Shown: positions 37,892 through 49,944 of the stretch, in pieces | How the letters are laid out: each line of letters opens with the position of its first letter | Position numbering within the stretch: the first letter of the stretch is position 1 | Notes under the pieces: model-generated | What the model was told of the DNA's origin: nothing | What the model saw: the letters and a program-made list of their open reading frames with translations, nothing else | The model's database searches: none | Translations under genes and position numbers: made by a program | NCBI RefSeq assembly: GCF_032854445.1 | Contig: NC_088301.1 | Location: 31,277,830 to 31,341,829, forward strand | Length of the DNA: 64,000 nt | Reading direction: 5' to 3' | DNA from: Liolophura sinensis | Taxonomy: Eukaryota; Mollusca; Polyplacophora; Chitonida; Chitonidae

Positions 37892-38041
37892 ATGTTGGCA
37901 AATTTTGAAGAAATTCGTTTTTCATTATATGATGAAGGCAAGGAGAATAAAACTGTATGGAAAACAAGCCAGTTATGCTTAATAAAGGATAACAACGCCC
38001 TTTCAAAATTTCCCAGAGGACCTTCGGAATATCACAAGGTA
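37892..38041 (+). other. Coding-like segment of unknown origin
   Basis: A frame starting MLANFEEIRFSLYDEGKENK runs 74 codons. After GGACCTTCGGAATATCACAAG there is a GTAAGG that could be a donor. At 39720-39800 a related segment gives LANCEKSNFHLYEG then NDNKAVF before a stop. The conservation of L-A-N-x-E...F-x-L-Y...N-K-x-V suggests a former coding exon or transposon ORF duplicated 1.8 kb apart. No family recognised. Confidence 0.3.
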
Positions 38042-38954
38042 AGGGTAGAGAAACCAAAAAAGTTGAAAACAGATTTAAGCAGGGCCGTTATCATTGATCG
38101 TGGTCCTCCCATGTGAATTCAGGTGTGTTACAATATTAGCACCTCGGTGCAATACTCAGAAACAAGCACATATCAATTCGACGCACAGTGTAACATTAAT
38201 ACCAATCGAGGCCTCAAACCAGACATTCGTATGAGAAAACAAAACAGAAATGGATGTTCAAGGTCATTAATCAAAACAAAGCACGAGAGAAAAAAGAATG
38301 AAAATAAAGTACGAAATTAGGACTGGCTCATGGGAAGGGAATTAAACACACACATTTGTTACCTATATTCAGACGTTCATTACCCAGAAGTATACAACTT
38401 CCATATAGCTAGTCCCTCTAGCACAGTATACATGTGAGGTCATCTGTAGGAGCTCACGCCCCCTGGTGGACAAATACGACAAATACATTGTTGTGGCTTT
38501 ACCAAACTTTCGGTTGTCGTAATTTGTTTAAGGCTATTTCAAAACAACCGCGCTTGAACCCAAAATGCATCAGCCTTTTCACAAACATTTGCTGCGCAGT
38601 AGAGAGAAAGAAAAATACATGGCTGCGCAGATACGTCACATAATGTGTTAGAGATCGAAGAAGAGAGTAAAGTGCATATTTCTAGGTAATGGACTTCTGC
38701 TATAATGTAAGAGAGTAAAATAATGAACAATATTTTCGGCTGTAAGTCAATGTAACAAAGTAAAACCCGGATCTACTTGGAGTTTAAATATAAACAATTG
38801 ATCTCGACAGTTCTGTAAGTTTTTGACACTTAACCCTTGTCACGAAACAATCTCTCAGTCTTAGTTTTAAATTTCTTTAGAATAAAACACTAGAACACAA
38901 CACTAGAGCAGATGTGTGTGTGCATCAATGAAGTGACCAATTTAATGTGTACAC

Positions 38955-39300
38955 AGCTGGCATTTGTATTTCTTGTGATGTTGGTTCACCGAGATATTGT
39001 AGTTCAAAACAAGTCGTGGACATGAAGAAATTCCAATGCTCCGCCATGTTACAGATCTTAACCAATCAGGCGTGAGCTATTTCTATAACCTGAGGACTCA
39101 CCTATTTCCATCGGCGTCATGTGTTCACTGCCTTGCATTTTAACCATATCAGCGTGGAGTACAAGTGACACAACATCGTGTTTCCGATTTCTCTACCAAA
39201 GCATATCCCATGGACTCGTACAAATGCCGGATTAAAGTTGATCTATAGTTACCAAGCAGGTCAGAACAAAATGGCTGAGGGAAGGATAAGTGTTTTTTAT
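38955..39300 (+). repeat. Dispersed repeat, diverged partner of 30085-30400
   Basis: TGATGTTGGTTCACCGAGAT, ATTGTAGTTCAAAA, CCGCCATGTTAC, GTGAGCTATTTCTAT and GACACAACATCGTGTT line up in order with the copy at 30.1 kb. Unclassified. Confidence 0.55.
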
Positions 39301-39555
39301 AATTTCCTCATCCAAAATAACTGAGGATATATTGTTCGTGGCCTCTTCCCTTTAGAAAACTAAGGAATTTTATCATTGTAGAATAACCATTTGAAACATA
39401 TCGATCATGTTAAAAGAATCAGCTGCCGCTATAGATCAGCATTGGCATTACAATAATCAATGCAAGCCATTATGAAGCATCTGGTTTATGTAAACGGTAA
39501 CAGTCAATAGCTGGGTAACTGTGGCATTTTTTATATAACTACTGACTTCCTTTCC

Positions 39556-39702
39556 GATCGGACATGAGAAGGTCTGGCAGAAAACTGCAGACAGTCGTGG
39601 GTTTCCCCTAGGCTCTGCCTGGTTTTCTCCCATCACAATGTTGGCCGCCCTTGCATAAGTTCAATATACTAGAGTACGACGCACGACACCAAACAAATAA
39701 AA
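39556..39702 (+). mobile_element. SINE 3' half, diverged
   Basis: GAGAAGGTCTGGCAG, CGTGGGTTTCCCCTAGGCTC, CATCACAATGTTGGCCGC, GAGTACGACGC and CACCAAACAAATAAA are in consensus order. Confidence 0.75.
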
Positions 39703-39719
39703 ACATACAGCTAAAAATT

Positions 39720-39830
39720 TGTGTTGGCAAACTGTGAAAAATCTAATTTTCATTTGTATGAAGGTAACGACAATAAAGCTGTATTTGGGGCAGTTTACCG
39801 AAGGCTGCTGAAATGCCTTGGCATTGCCAA
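39720..39830 (+). other. Diverged partner of the 37892 coding-like segment
   Basis: TTGTGTTGGCAAACTGTGAA and TTTTCATTTGTATGAAGGTA align with TATGTTGGCAAATTTTGAAG and TTTTTCATTATATGATGAAGG. The frame here is interrupted soon after by TAA. Confidence 0.35.
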
Positions 39831-41069
39831 CACGTAAATCATGTACAGCTGAAGAAGTTTTGCATGTCTCATCGGAAAATAACGCCGTTTACTTAAGTAA
39901 CAGTTGTTTTACATCCTGTTTCTGCTGTTCTGACAAATGATCTAATTTCCAATCTGCTAGGGGCTGCGTAAGCGTCTCACCCACATTAAACATCTCATTT
40001 TCTCCAGGCTCATCCACATCAATTTAAGCCTAAATTCCTAAATACAAATAACATGATAATAACATAACCAGCCTTGGCTTTTCTGTAGTCCTTAGCGTAT
40101 GGTCTTTTCTATAGTGTTTCACTGCTTATTCTCAGCTGACATGACGTCTTCATATAATCCAGATACCTTGTCAGACTAATTTTTCCTGCGAAAAACAATT
40201 CTCTTGTCCCGACAATTGACTAAGTAACTATAGTCTTGAATGTAATTGTCTCGGGAATCAGTTTCAGTACCCATGTTTCAATAGCTGGTCTCTGGGTTAG
40301 TGGGTTAGCAGCCATTCTCTCACAAGCACGCGAATGAATGAATGATTATGGCTTAACGCCACATCGGCAATATTTCAGCCATACCGTGGCGACACAAGCA
40401 CGCGAGACTTTAAAAAATACTCAAGTCATGTTCACAGCTTCATCCGCCGACAAAGCTCTGTTAGTCAATCCTTTAATTACGGGAGACACAGTAAACTCAT
40501 CTACATGTAGGCTACATTATAACGAACAAGTGTTTAACGAATGAAACGAGAGTAGCGACTGTGGAAGATGGATGCAAAAACAACATCTATAACATCTCCT
40601 TGTTTTATCTACTCTTATTCTTATTCTCGCCATGTCAAAAACTCGCAGATCGAGATCTCGAGCGACGACAGTGTGGTAATTGGCAAATGGTCACGCGTAA
40701 CCGGCGATTTCAGGCTCTTGTCAGTTTAATTCATTTCTAACTGTTCGTGTAAATGCTTCCATAATATTAATTTAGACACTCCATAACTTAAACAGAATTA
40801 AGCACTTTATGCGTACGCCATTGCTGTAGAATTGCTCAAAATACTGTGTTGTCGTCATAATTAAGAAATAATAAAATGAAATGAATGCACAAGGAATTGA
40901 CATCGGGGATGCTTAGTCGCTGGTAATTATAGTGTTTAACTGTAAGAATAATGTTTTGTTTAAGCAAAAGTTTTGTTTTCACCAATATTGTCCTACGTAG
41001 TTACATCATGTTTATCTTCACTGGATGGCACACACATTCAGAGAATATACATGGAAAACGTTCTTTAGG
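39831..41069. other. Mostly unique intronic sequence
   Basis: Only the GAATGA-type fragment (40330-40388) was assigned. Any pol remnant downstream (minus sense) of the Gypsy protease is not visible. Confidence 0.45.
40330..40388 (+). mobile_element. Fragment of a GAATGA-type SINE
   Basis: GAATGAATGAATGATTATGG, CTTAACGCCACATCGGCAAT, ATTTCAGCCATACCGTGGCG resembles the 5' end of a widespread molluscan repeat. A reversed piece of the same family (GGCGTTAAGCCATAATCATTC) is at 52610-52640. Confidence 0.5.
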
Positions 41070-41640
41070 TCTATAGAAGCACCATAACACCATTAATAGG
41101 TAAAGGATAGGTACTAAACCCACGGCCATCTTCACCATTGCTAAATTACCGCAGATTGATCTTAATGAAGATACTTCACATCTAAGCCCTAAATCATTGA
41201 CACCGCAAAGAATAGACGCTGGCCAACATTAGTGACTGTGATGACTCAGCATCCCAAAGGATAGTTACTGGAGTGGATACTGACCCAGAAGTTGCTAAAG
41301 ACACCTTACCTTCACAAAGAAGACTTAATTGCCCTCTCTTCGTCTACATTATTATTTACATTTTGACATGCACACCCAATTCGGACAAAGGCAGGGTAGT
41401 TTTGGTTCTGGCGAAAGCTGCAGGCTTGTTTCCTTGAGTGTCCGCCTTTAATTTTCGTACAAACTGATTTAACGTGACCTTTTTTCTTACAGTTATGGCA
41501 AGTTATAGGGTTCCAAGACTTACCAACTGCTTTTCTAGTCTCATTCTGTGATTTCTGGGACTTGTCAAACTCTTAATCTCTGAGTTTGTCTTCTTATGCG
41601 ATTTAACATCTACCTTTTTATTTACTCCCTTCTTATGAGC
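41070..41640 (-). mobile_element. Decayed Ty3/Gypsy-like retrotransposon remnant: gag zinc knuckle and protease
   Basis: On the minus strand a basic, lysine-rich stretch (41640 to about 41520) leads into a CCHC zinc knuckle at 41459-41500: C-H-N-C-K-K-K-G-H-V-K-S-V-C, an exact CX2CX4HX4C nucleocapsid pattern. Downstream a retropepsin-like segment is recognisable at 41224-41259 (LWDAESSQSLML, where a live enzyme has D-T/S-G), followed by a C-terminal LPINGVMVLL block at about 41077-41106. The active-site triad is lost, and stops and frame changes interrupt the piece. No RT, integrase or LTR was found nearby. A SINE abuts it at 41644. Confidence 0.6.
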
Positions 41641-41643
41641 ATT

Positions 41644-41774
41644 CAGCAACCATCCGGATGGTCATGGGTTTCCCCCGGGCTTTGCCTGGTTTCCTCTCAT
41701 CATAATGCTGGCCGCTGTCGTATAAGTGAAATATTCTTGAGTACGACGTAAAGCACCAATCAAATAAATAAATA
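41644..41774 (+). mobile_element. SINE 3' half
   Basis: AGCAACCATCCGGATGGTCA, GGGTTTCCCCCGGGCTTTGC, TAATGCTGGCCGCTGTCGTA, ATATTCTTGAGTACGACGTA and AATCAAATAAATAAAT: close to consensus, so relatively young. It abuts the Gypsy remnant. Confidence 0.85.
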
Positions 41775-42053
41775 CATCTTATTTTGGTATTGTTTTAGTA
41801 TTCCATTCTAAAACATACAATGATTCTCCTTATCGGTAACACACAATCATCTGTTAACAACAGTAACTGTATGTTCTCCTCATTGATTTACAGGCAACGA
41901 CCCTCGAAAGTTTTGCGTCTTTGTTTACATTTAATCCGTGTCACGGCGAAAAACATGAAATTTTGCGAGCAGTACTGTATACATTCATGAAGATTAACGT
42001 AACGAAACGTGGAATGAACAGATGAGTAGCAGGATAAATCATCTTCTTTATTC

Positions 42054-42292
42054 GGGGGCCTCCGTGGCTCAGTTGGTTAGCGCCCTAGCGCAGCGTAATG
42101 ACCCAGGAGTCTCTCACCAATGCGGTCTCTGTGAGTTTAAGTCCAACTCATGCTGGCTTCCTCTCCGGCCGTACGTGGGAAGGTGTGCCAGCAACCTCCG
42201 GATGGTCGTGGCTCTGCCCGGTTCCCACCCACCATAATGCTGACGTATAAGTACGTTGAGTACGGCGTAAAAACACCAATCAAATAAATAAA
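42054..42292 (+). mobile_element. tRNA-derived SINE, near full length with intact head
   Basis: The clearest 5' head in the window: GGGGGCCTCCGTGGCTCAGT then TGGTTAGCGCCCTAGCGC, an A-box-like tRNA segment, with a B-box-like GTGAGTTTAAGTCC near 42131. The 3' body has small deletions (CATAATGCTGACGTATAAG lacks part of the GCCGCCGTC block). Confidence 0.88.
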
Positions 42293-42414
42293 GAAATCTT
42301 CTTATGTCTGGGGTTGCTCCACAATAAACCTAAGCGAACAATTCTTCAGTTATAAACACCAATCAAGTAAAAAAATCTTCCGCCGGTCTCACAGGAGAAA
42401 AAGAGCCGTGATTC

Positions 42415-43210
42415 ATGTGCTTAGGAAGAACATGTCATGATAATGTATGTGTTAAGGAACAAGCTCTGATAATTTGTGTGTTAAAGAATAACCCGTGATG
42501 ATATATGCTTTAAGGAACAAGCTGTCATCATTTGAGCGCTAAGCGATTATTCCTCGTGATATATATATGTGTGTTAGGAAACAAATTGTCATCATTTGTG
42601 TTCTAGGGAGTTATACTCCATGATATGTGTGTTGTGAGAAAAAATCCGTTATGATATACTCGCTCAGGACGGGCCTGTCATGATATGTGTGTACCGTAGA
42701 GCAATCCGTCTTTATATACATGTTAGCTCGTGATACATGACCCGAGATATTTGTGCCTAGGGACACAAATGGTTCGCTTATCTTAGTTTATTGATTATTA
42801 AAAGCGGGAGAATTTAAAAATTCGCTGCCCAACGACATGCTGAAATGAAAGCCTCGACATGTGTAATATGGAACAGTGTAGCATGATACATGTAATAAGA
42901 AATAACCTTCCATGTACTGTGTAACAGGGAACAACACGCCATGATCTGTGTAATAAATATCAGTCATGTTCTATGTGCTAAGGAACAGGCAGTAATGATC
43001 TATGTGCTAAGGAACAACCAGTCATGGTCGACGTGCTAAGGAAGACCCAGGCATGATCTCTGAGTAAGGAACAGCCGGTCATGATGCATGTGCTCGGGAA
43101 CAGACAGTCATGTGTTAAGGAAGAGCCCGTCATGATCTATGTGCTGAGGAACAGACAGTCACGATCTATGTGTTAAGGAAGAGCCCTTCATGATGTGCTA
43201 GATATGTCTT
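42415..43210. repeat. Degenerate 29-bp tandem array
   Basis: The clearest part (42967-43200) has GTGCTAAGGAACAGGCAG followed by TAATGATCTAT with starts at 42975, 43004 and 43033, a 29-bp period. The 5' part (42415-42730) has longer, diverged units with GTTAAGGAACAAGCTGTCAT-like cores. A unique gap lies near 42760-42860. Confidence 0.8.
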
Positions 43211-43257
43211 CTTTAAAGTGGGAATGAATCTTTATGGTTTCTTGATTTGCTAGGCTT

Positions 43258-43489
43258 GAGGGGTCTCCGTGATCGAGTGGTTAAGGATGCTAGCGTAACA
43301 CAATGGCTCGGGAACAAGTGCCGTTGTAAGTTCATTCAGGGGAAGTCCTAAGGAAGAGCAGCCTTTGAGTGGTCGTGGGTTTCACTGGGCTCTGTCCTGT
43401 TTCCTCCCACCATAATACCGACCGCTGTTGTAGCCGTATAAGTGAAATATTCTTGACTACGTCGTAAAACACCAATCAAACAAATAAAT
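43258..43489 (+). mobile_element. tRNA-derived SINE with a variant head
   Basis: The 3' two thirds match the common SINE (GTCGTGGGTTTCACTGGGCT, TATAAGTGAAATATTCTTGA, CGTAAAACACCAATCAAACA). The head reads GGGGTCTCCGTGATCGAGTG then GTTAAGGATGCTAGC, closer to a Leu/Ser-type tRNA A-box than the GCTCAGTTGGTTAG of other copies. Confidence 0.78.
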
Positions 43490-44606
43490 GATACTAAGGT
43501 TGATATTCAGCATAGAGCGATTAACCAAGTACAGATTGTCCAAGCCTTGGCATTCCAGTGATGCACCAGTATACGTATGTTAGCATCTAAACCGTCCTGC
43601 AACAAGGAGGATTTGTATCTGGGTTTGTGCATCTGATCCTGTACCAGCTGACTATATCATTATCTCACTGGGGAGGTCTTATCACATGGCATGGTCCTCT
43701 CCCTCCAAGGTTCTGGCAGGTTATCTTCTCCGACTGTCTAGTACCGTTTGATTAATGTAACCACAGTAGCAGCAGTGGTTCTGTAGAATGTGCAATATTG
43801 CCTAACGTTGCACATGTGTGTTTGTTCTTGTAGGAGAATGTATTTGGTTTCAGCCATACATTAAACTGTGTAAAACTATAATTTCTGTCTGCAAAGGGCT
43901 ATTGGGTAGGGAAGAGTATTGGGTAGGGAAGAGGGAAACAAAAAAAGGGCGGGGGCTACTATGGTAGCCAATTTGGCAAATGCCCAGAGGCCACGCGAGA
44001 AACTCAGGCATCCTAAGTAGACCTACATGTACACACGTTTGAGCGTTTGAGTCATTTTGGACATTTTGGCACAAATTTCCATATTTAATCTTTTTTGTGC
44101 TAGAAGATATACAGCCATCGTTACATAGAACAGTTATTTAGTCGTTGTATTGCTTTGCTGAAAACAGAACTAATATACAGCAGTGTAAATTGAGTTTGTT
44201 CGCAGATCAGTTTTAATATGTAAACATCGGAGATTGTTTCATAAGATGGGACCTGTAGAGTCTGTAGACGTACATTATTTTCACTCCGGATGAATGTAAG
44301 AAAATTTGATATCAAATTTCAATATCTGACCTATGGATAGAGCCGCCTTTGCCGGAATAAAAATGTCTGCAACAATAAAATTGCAGTTCGCTGATCTTTT
44401 TGAAAAAAATTTCAAAAATCTCATAAATTCCACAATAGTAATATTGAATATTTTATGTAGTGTACTTTTTTAATGCGCATGTGTGGCGTGACTGTAAAGC
44501 TGAGGGAAGGGCAACTTTAACAGATGCAATTAGCCCCATTCAGGTCATACTTATTGTTTTCTGCATGTCGTAGGACTTTTCTTTTGAACTGTGCCATGCT
44601 ATATTT

Positions 44607-44676
44607 GTTTATCTATTTATTTGATTGGTGTTCTATGCTGTACTCAAGAATATTTCACTTATACGTTGGCGGTGTG
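44607..44676 (-). mobile_element. SINE 3' fragment
   Basis: TTTATTTGATTGGTGTTCTA then TACTCAAGAATATTTCACTT and ATACGTTGGCGG. Confidence 0.75.
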
Positions 44677-45805
44677 GCATGCTATATGCTGCTGAGATTC
44701 CCTGTGTTCGAATCCTGGTGAAAGATGTATAATATGTCGTTTTCTATGAGTTTATCAGCTAAATGCTGTAGCCGCTTTAATGCTGTAATGGACATAAACG
44801 GAAGACTCCTTAGACAATAGCTCTTTGATTAATACACACAGAGTATTTTTTTAAAAAAATATCGCTTTGTTATTGGTCATTTGAAGGCCTGGTTTCTGAC
44901 AAACAACGAGCAAATTATTGTTCCCGGTTTGAACATAAACTATATAGGCGAGATGCTTTAGTTAAGATAAGAAACATTACGCAATGTAGAAGAAGCATAT
45001 TTAACATGTGAGGAAGGGTTATGTTATGTTCAGGTTATTATCTGGGCGTGTCATCAGACAGTACATCATTCACAATAGCTCACTGCACGATCCAGACGCG
45101 TTTGTCATCAACCAGCCTTTTGTTTTATAATTCGTCTGTAGATCGAAAGTTCTCGATAAGCCATATGGTACATCAGCGTTACATATACCAGCAAGATACA
45201 TTAATCGTCTACACTGACGTCGCCATGGTGACAGTAGAGGTCATTACAGCTTTTTCCTCCTAAATTCTCCTTTCTTGGAGTCCAGCATACGGCGTTTACT
45301 TTTAAAAGTTCTTCCTCATGCATCCTGTGATGTAGGTAATGGTTTCATTCTAAAGGTCACACGTTACATACTTGGCTCAGAAACTATGGTCCGTAAAGAA
45401 TATTTCATCAAACGTTTTCATTTATGTTTTTTTGCAATCAATATGGTGGTTGTGGACATAGCGGGCTGATCCTCTGGTGTTCTTTTCTGTATTTTAGTGC
45501 TTAAGTCTATTTTATAGAGGACAACCATAATGTGTCATTTAGGCACCACTGCTTTAACACCTATATGATGCTTATATAGATACAAACAGAGGCAAATGAA
45601 GGTTGACTGAGATATATCTCTTTATATTAAACCTTGTTAATACATGAGCATTCAATTTTAAATTTACGGACTGGAATACCTATAAAGTTTCTCTGACATC
45701 ACTGAAACGGATGACTTGCTCTGTTTGGAATTTTATCACACCTATATTTTATGCGTATAATGTGTGTGTATTGAAAACAGTGCAATACATATTTGAGTAC
45801 AGATT

Positions 45806-45952
45806 TATATTTATTTATGTATTTATTTACTTACTTATTTATTTCTTTGTTTGTCTGTTTATTAACCTGGAATTAGACCTGGATAATGAGATATTTCACT
45901 TATACGACGTCGGCCAGTATTGTGGTGGCAAGAAACTGGGGAGAGTCCCCAG
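45806..45952 (-). mobile_element. SINE 3' half, diverged
   Basis: An ATTT-rich start (reverse of the tail) is followed by GAGATATTTCACTTATACGA, CGTCGGCCAGTATTGTGGTG and AAACTGGGGAGAGTCCCC. The ATTGGTGTTTTACG block is lost. Confidence 0.65.
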
Positions 45953-48900
45953 TACACAGTTATAAACTAAGCTGGTAACATGCCAGAAAGTCGTCCATTT
46001 TCAATGTTGTCAGGTGGGACATACGGTTATTCTAGGGGAAAAGACCCGATCAGATTTCAAATTGCGATTATTGATTCTGATTGTCTTGTACATCGAATAA
46101 CCAGTGGCATGCTGAACCGTGAAATATTACCAGCTTTGCTCGCAGCTATTTTACCTATATGACATATTTCCATTACAGAGCGTAATTACTTTTGCCCACG
46201 TGGTCCCCAACCTGAACACACTGTCTACAGATGTGCTATCTGTGTAATTTCACTGAAGGATGTGGTGGATATATGTGAGTCTGCTTCTATAAGGTCGATA
46301 TCTGGTTATTACAAACCAAAGACTGCCAGACAAGTGATATTTGTGGTGTACCCTACATAATTTCACGAAGACGCGGTTCCATTTGTCACCTAAAACGCAC
46401 ATCTTGGCAAGGTTTGGGTTCAATCCCGGCCTAGTACATCAAATTTATGCACACATCGTTAGTATGACCTTGTTGATAATGTAAACAGTTTATGAGGCTT
46501 ATGTGACCCTTTCAGCTATCTGACGTTTGCTAAAGATTTCTTGCCTTGCCCAAACATGACGATCATATCTGTGCGCAACACGTAAATAATTTCTTGCTTT
46601 TAATGAGTATCTAATGAAATAAGTAAATAAAATATCCACATCTTGTGTATTAGGCTTTATAATTAGCTCTACTGCTAATGACATGGGCTAAATTGTATCT
46701 AATAGTATTACTATTCATTATTCATTAGTGTGACCGTTAAATCAACATAATTTATTTGGTCACGAAATAATATGAACACTCATTACGCATAGGTCCACTG
46801 GCCGATGGCATTATAGCTAACTTTATTGGAGTGCGATGTGGCCAGTCAAAAAAAGATATATAGTATACCCTAGACAAGTCCATTTAAAAGAGCAGCAGTT
46901 ACAAAAGTTGTCTGATTTTCTGAAAGTCAATAAAAAACACTATGCACAAACACAGGCCAAGAGTGACATGATCTCTATCGGTATCAGTACTAACCAATCA
47001 GAACGTCTTAGCATGCAATGCTCTGGGCAGGAAGTCAGATGTCTTAGCTTTTTCTCCTTGATACTTTGATTACATGTGTCCCAACATTTGTAAATATTAT
47101 CCTGTGTTCATATCTGACATGAAGCATGTGTGTAATGTGTAGGGGCTATAGTTTTTACACTGGTGAAATAGCCTGACAATAGCACAGTGCTGTATATATG
47201 TGCAAAATAAAGACCTGGTTGGCTGTAACGTCTCCTTCAATTGTTAGACGAGACGCTCGATGGGTAGTTATCCCAGAATGGCCTGACCGTTTTCTACAAG
47301 AAAAAAACATGGATTCTTTTTCTTAAATAACTTTCTTGGAACCTACAACAAATGCGCTACCTCTCGTTCTTGTTCCACATTTCCAAAAGCTGGATTCGAT
47401 GCATTAGCGATCGAAAACTTCTCATTTTTTTAAGTGAACAATGGATAGGTTTACGTTGGGAAGACGTTGTTAAGTGGACAAATGATCAGTCAGAGAGACA
47501 TCCTATATTTTGTCTTTGTCTTTGTTTAAGGTCAAAGATATCAAAGATATTTGAAATGCGTGGTCTAAAAACTTTATTTTAAACGATTAAAATCAATAAA
47601 TACAATTGGCGTTGCAGGCAGCGTAAAGACATCCGAGATATAAAGTAACCCAATACTGGATCAAATCGTCACCTTCATATCTGCCCATGAGAGCATACAA
47701 ATCTCAAAATATGACGCCTAACTGGTTATGGTGTCAAAGACTGAAGTAATTGGTTTTGACTTTGAAGTTCGGCTATTAGAACTTGAAAGAAAGGGTTCGA
47801 TATCTTAACTTCATCTGCCACTTTTTGCAACAGTCTAATGTCAATATACTTGATTTTCTACATTGGAACTTGGCACATCAGCCATCAATGACTGACACAA
47901 ACTGTCCAGTTGACGGTTTTCTGGAAATAGAACTTTTGAAGCCAAGTTTCATATTATTAAGCATTGTATTACTTGATTACGGCAATTTAAATTAATATCC
48001 ATTTATCTTTTGACAAAATACGTATTAACGTCTCGTATGTATGCTTTGTGTTCCTTATCGACACAAGCATCGTTTTGGTCAAGATTCAAATTTCATGTGT
48101 ATTTATATGTTTCAATAAACCTAAGTCAGAATTTTACTGCATTCAGAGAGAGGGAACATTTCTTCATGATCAGGAAAATCCCTTGTATGTGGATGTTCTG
48201 GTTTAATACTTTAAGAAACTGGGCAGAGCTAGGAAAAGTCCTCCGAACATTGCCAGGTACTTCACAAACTGGTTGACCCAAATCCACGGTCAGTTTGACG
48301 AGGGCACATTCCAAGTACGCAATATCTTCAGTTTCGGACTAGTTGACTTCCAGCACGACCATCTAGACGGCTCCAGACTTAGCCGATCGCTTGAACCTTC
48401 TTGATGCCACAATGGTCATAATTCTTTACACAAATGAATTCGGTAAACGAAGGAAGTTTCATTTGTTTGTTTGCGATATTGGAGATCATATAATATTGAA
48501 AGACACATCACGCATTAACCTTAATGGATAAGCTCAGCGCAGCCTGGATTTATCAGAAATAAAGTGTGGTGTGTAATTATTCGTACGGATGAATATTGTC
48601 GTATGGTCAATAAATATGTAGCTCTATACTTCGTTCATCCTTAAGGTCAGTAAGGTCAGTAGACTATCTAGAAAACAAAAGTTCTCTACAATAAACGTCA
48701 TGCTTGCGTGATTTGAGGTTATTGGAATGTTATACAGATTACCAGTCTGCTGTGTAAATATCTGCGGTGTAAATGAATAAGTAATCAGACTCGACAAACA
48801 TTTATGTATCACTCTTAGAGCATGCCCCGTACAAGCACAGCATTTACATCAGAAGTAAACTAGATGGTGTACTGAGGATGTTGCACATTAATACAAAAAA

Positions 48901-49800
48901 TTATGTCTAGCGAAATTCTGAGACATAATGTGTGGAAGACAGATCACGATGTGTATCTGCAGTTTGTACATAATGGTCGAATCCAAGTACCAACCTAGCA
49001 ATTTCCACTTTATAGACGTAGTGAGATATATAAAGCCTCAGGACAATATTTGATGGTTTAAGATCACTGTTTGCCTGTTGCATTGTGATTCCCTCGAGTG
49101 CATGAATAGACCATATCAATTTATCTCCTCTGTCCACTCCTATAGATACAAAAATAATGCGTATAGAATTATTTATTCAGTTGTGATTGTTGAAAATATA
49201 GATGTTTGCAAGGCAGAAAGTCAGTACCGGAAAGGCAGTTATTCAGAAAGGCAGTTGCAATCTGAACGGTGTAGACAATGTCTTCATGAAACACGGTTCA
49301 TCTTGCTTCTAATTCAAAAAAGATATTTACAACTGGCAAGTTTTGTCGTGATCCGCCAGTTTTAGATCAATGTATCATGTCGAACTGTACATATAAAAAG
49401 ACAGTAGCGCCTCTAACATAAAATATATATATACAACATTCTTGTCACGAATATGCTTCTTTTGGATGAAAAAAATATATTTGTCCTTAGAAATACTCTA
49501 AAGAAAAGCAGAAAAAATTGCTATCTGAAAACGAAAAGGCCGATCCAGGTACAACCTTGGCGATATCAAAGCTAATCGGGAATATCTAAAGCCTAGTACG
49601 GGTTAAGCATTCAGTCATCAAAGATGACCGTTGGATTGGCTTTTGAAGATTGGATTCATGTTTCTTGTGAATGTTTAGGTGTAGGCGTAGATGATGATAT
49701 ACGATGTCATTGAGCTAAACCATAGAAAAAAAGGAAAATTAAAATCAGGAAATTTACCAGCGGGAAAAACAACTGTAGTAATGTTTGATAATTTCTGCAG

Positions 49801-49944
49801 TCAGGGCTCGGTTTCACAAAGCGACATACGACATTTTTTATCGCACATTTGTCGTACGATATTTTTGCGTCACTATTACCGTACCATCGTCCTATTTATG
49901 CGATTATCGTACCTGTATGACATCTTAGTGAAACTGGGCCCTGA
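49801..49944. mobile_element. MITE with 17-bp terminal inverted repeats
   Basis: TCAGGGCTCGGTTTCAC at the left end pairs with GTGAAACTGGGCCCTGA at the right end (two mismatches), 144 bp overall. The interior is rich in palindromic CGTACGA-type words (GTCGTACGATATTT). No transposase and no certain target-site duplication. A non-autonomous DNA element is inferred. Confidence 0.7.

Larger units (their letters stand above)
43490..49800. other. Mostly unique intronic sequence
   Basis: Two minus-strand SINE pieces (44607, 45806) and a tRNA-like scrap near 46418 are all I can assign. Scattered short frames have no motif or splice support. Confidence 0.45.

Noticed and set aside
42022-42237. Frame with VAQLVSALAQR
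   Set aside because: Translation of the SINE tRNA-like head, not a gene.
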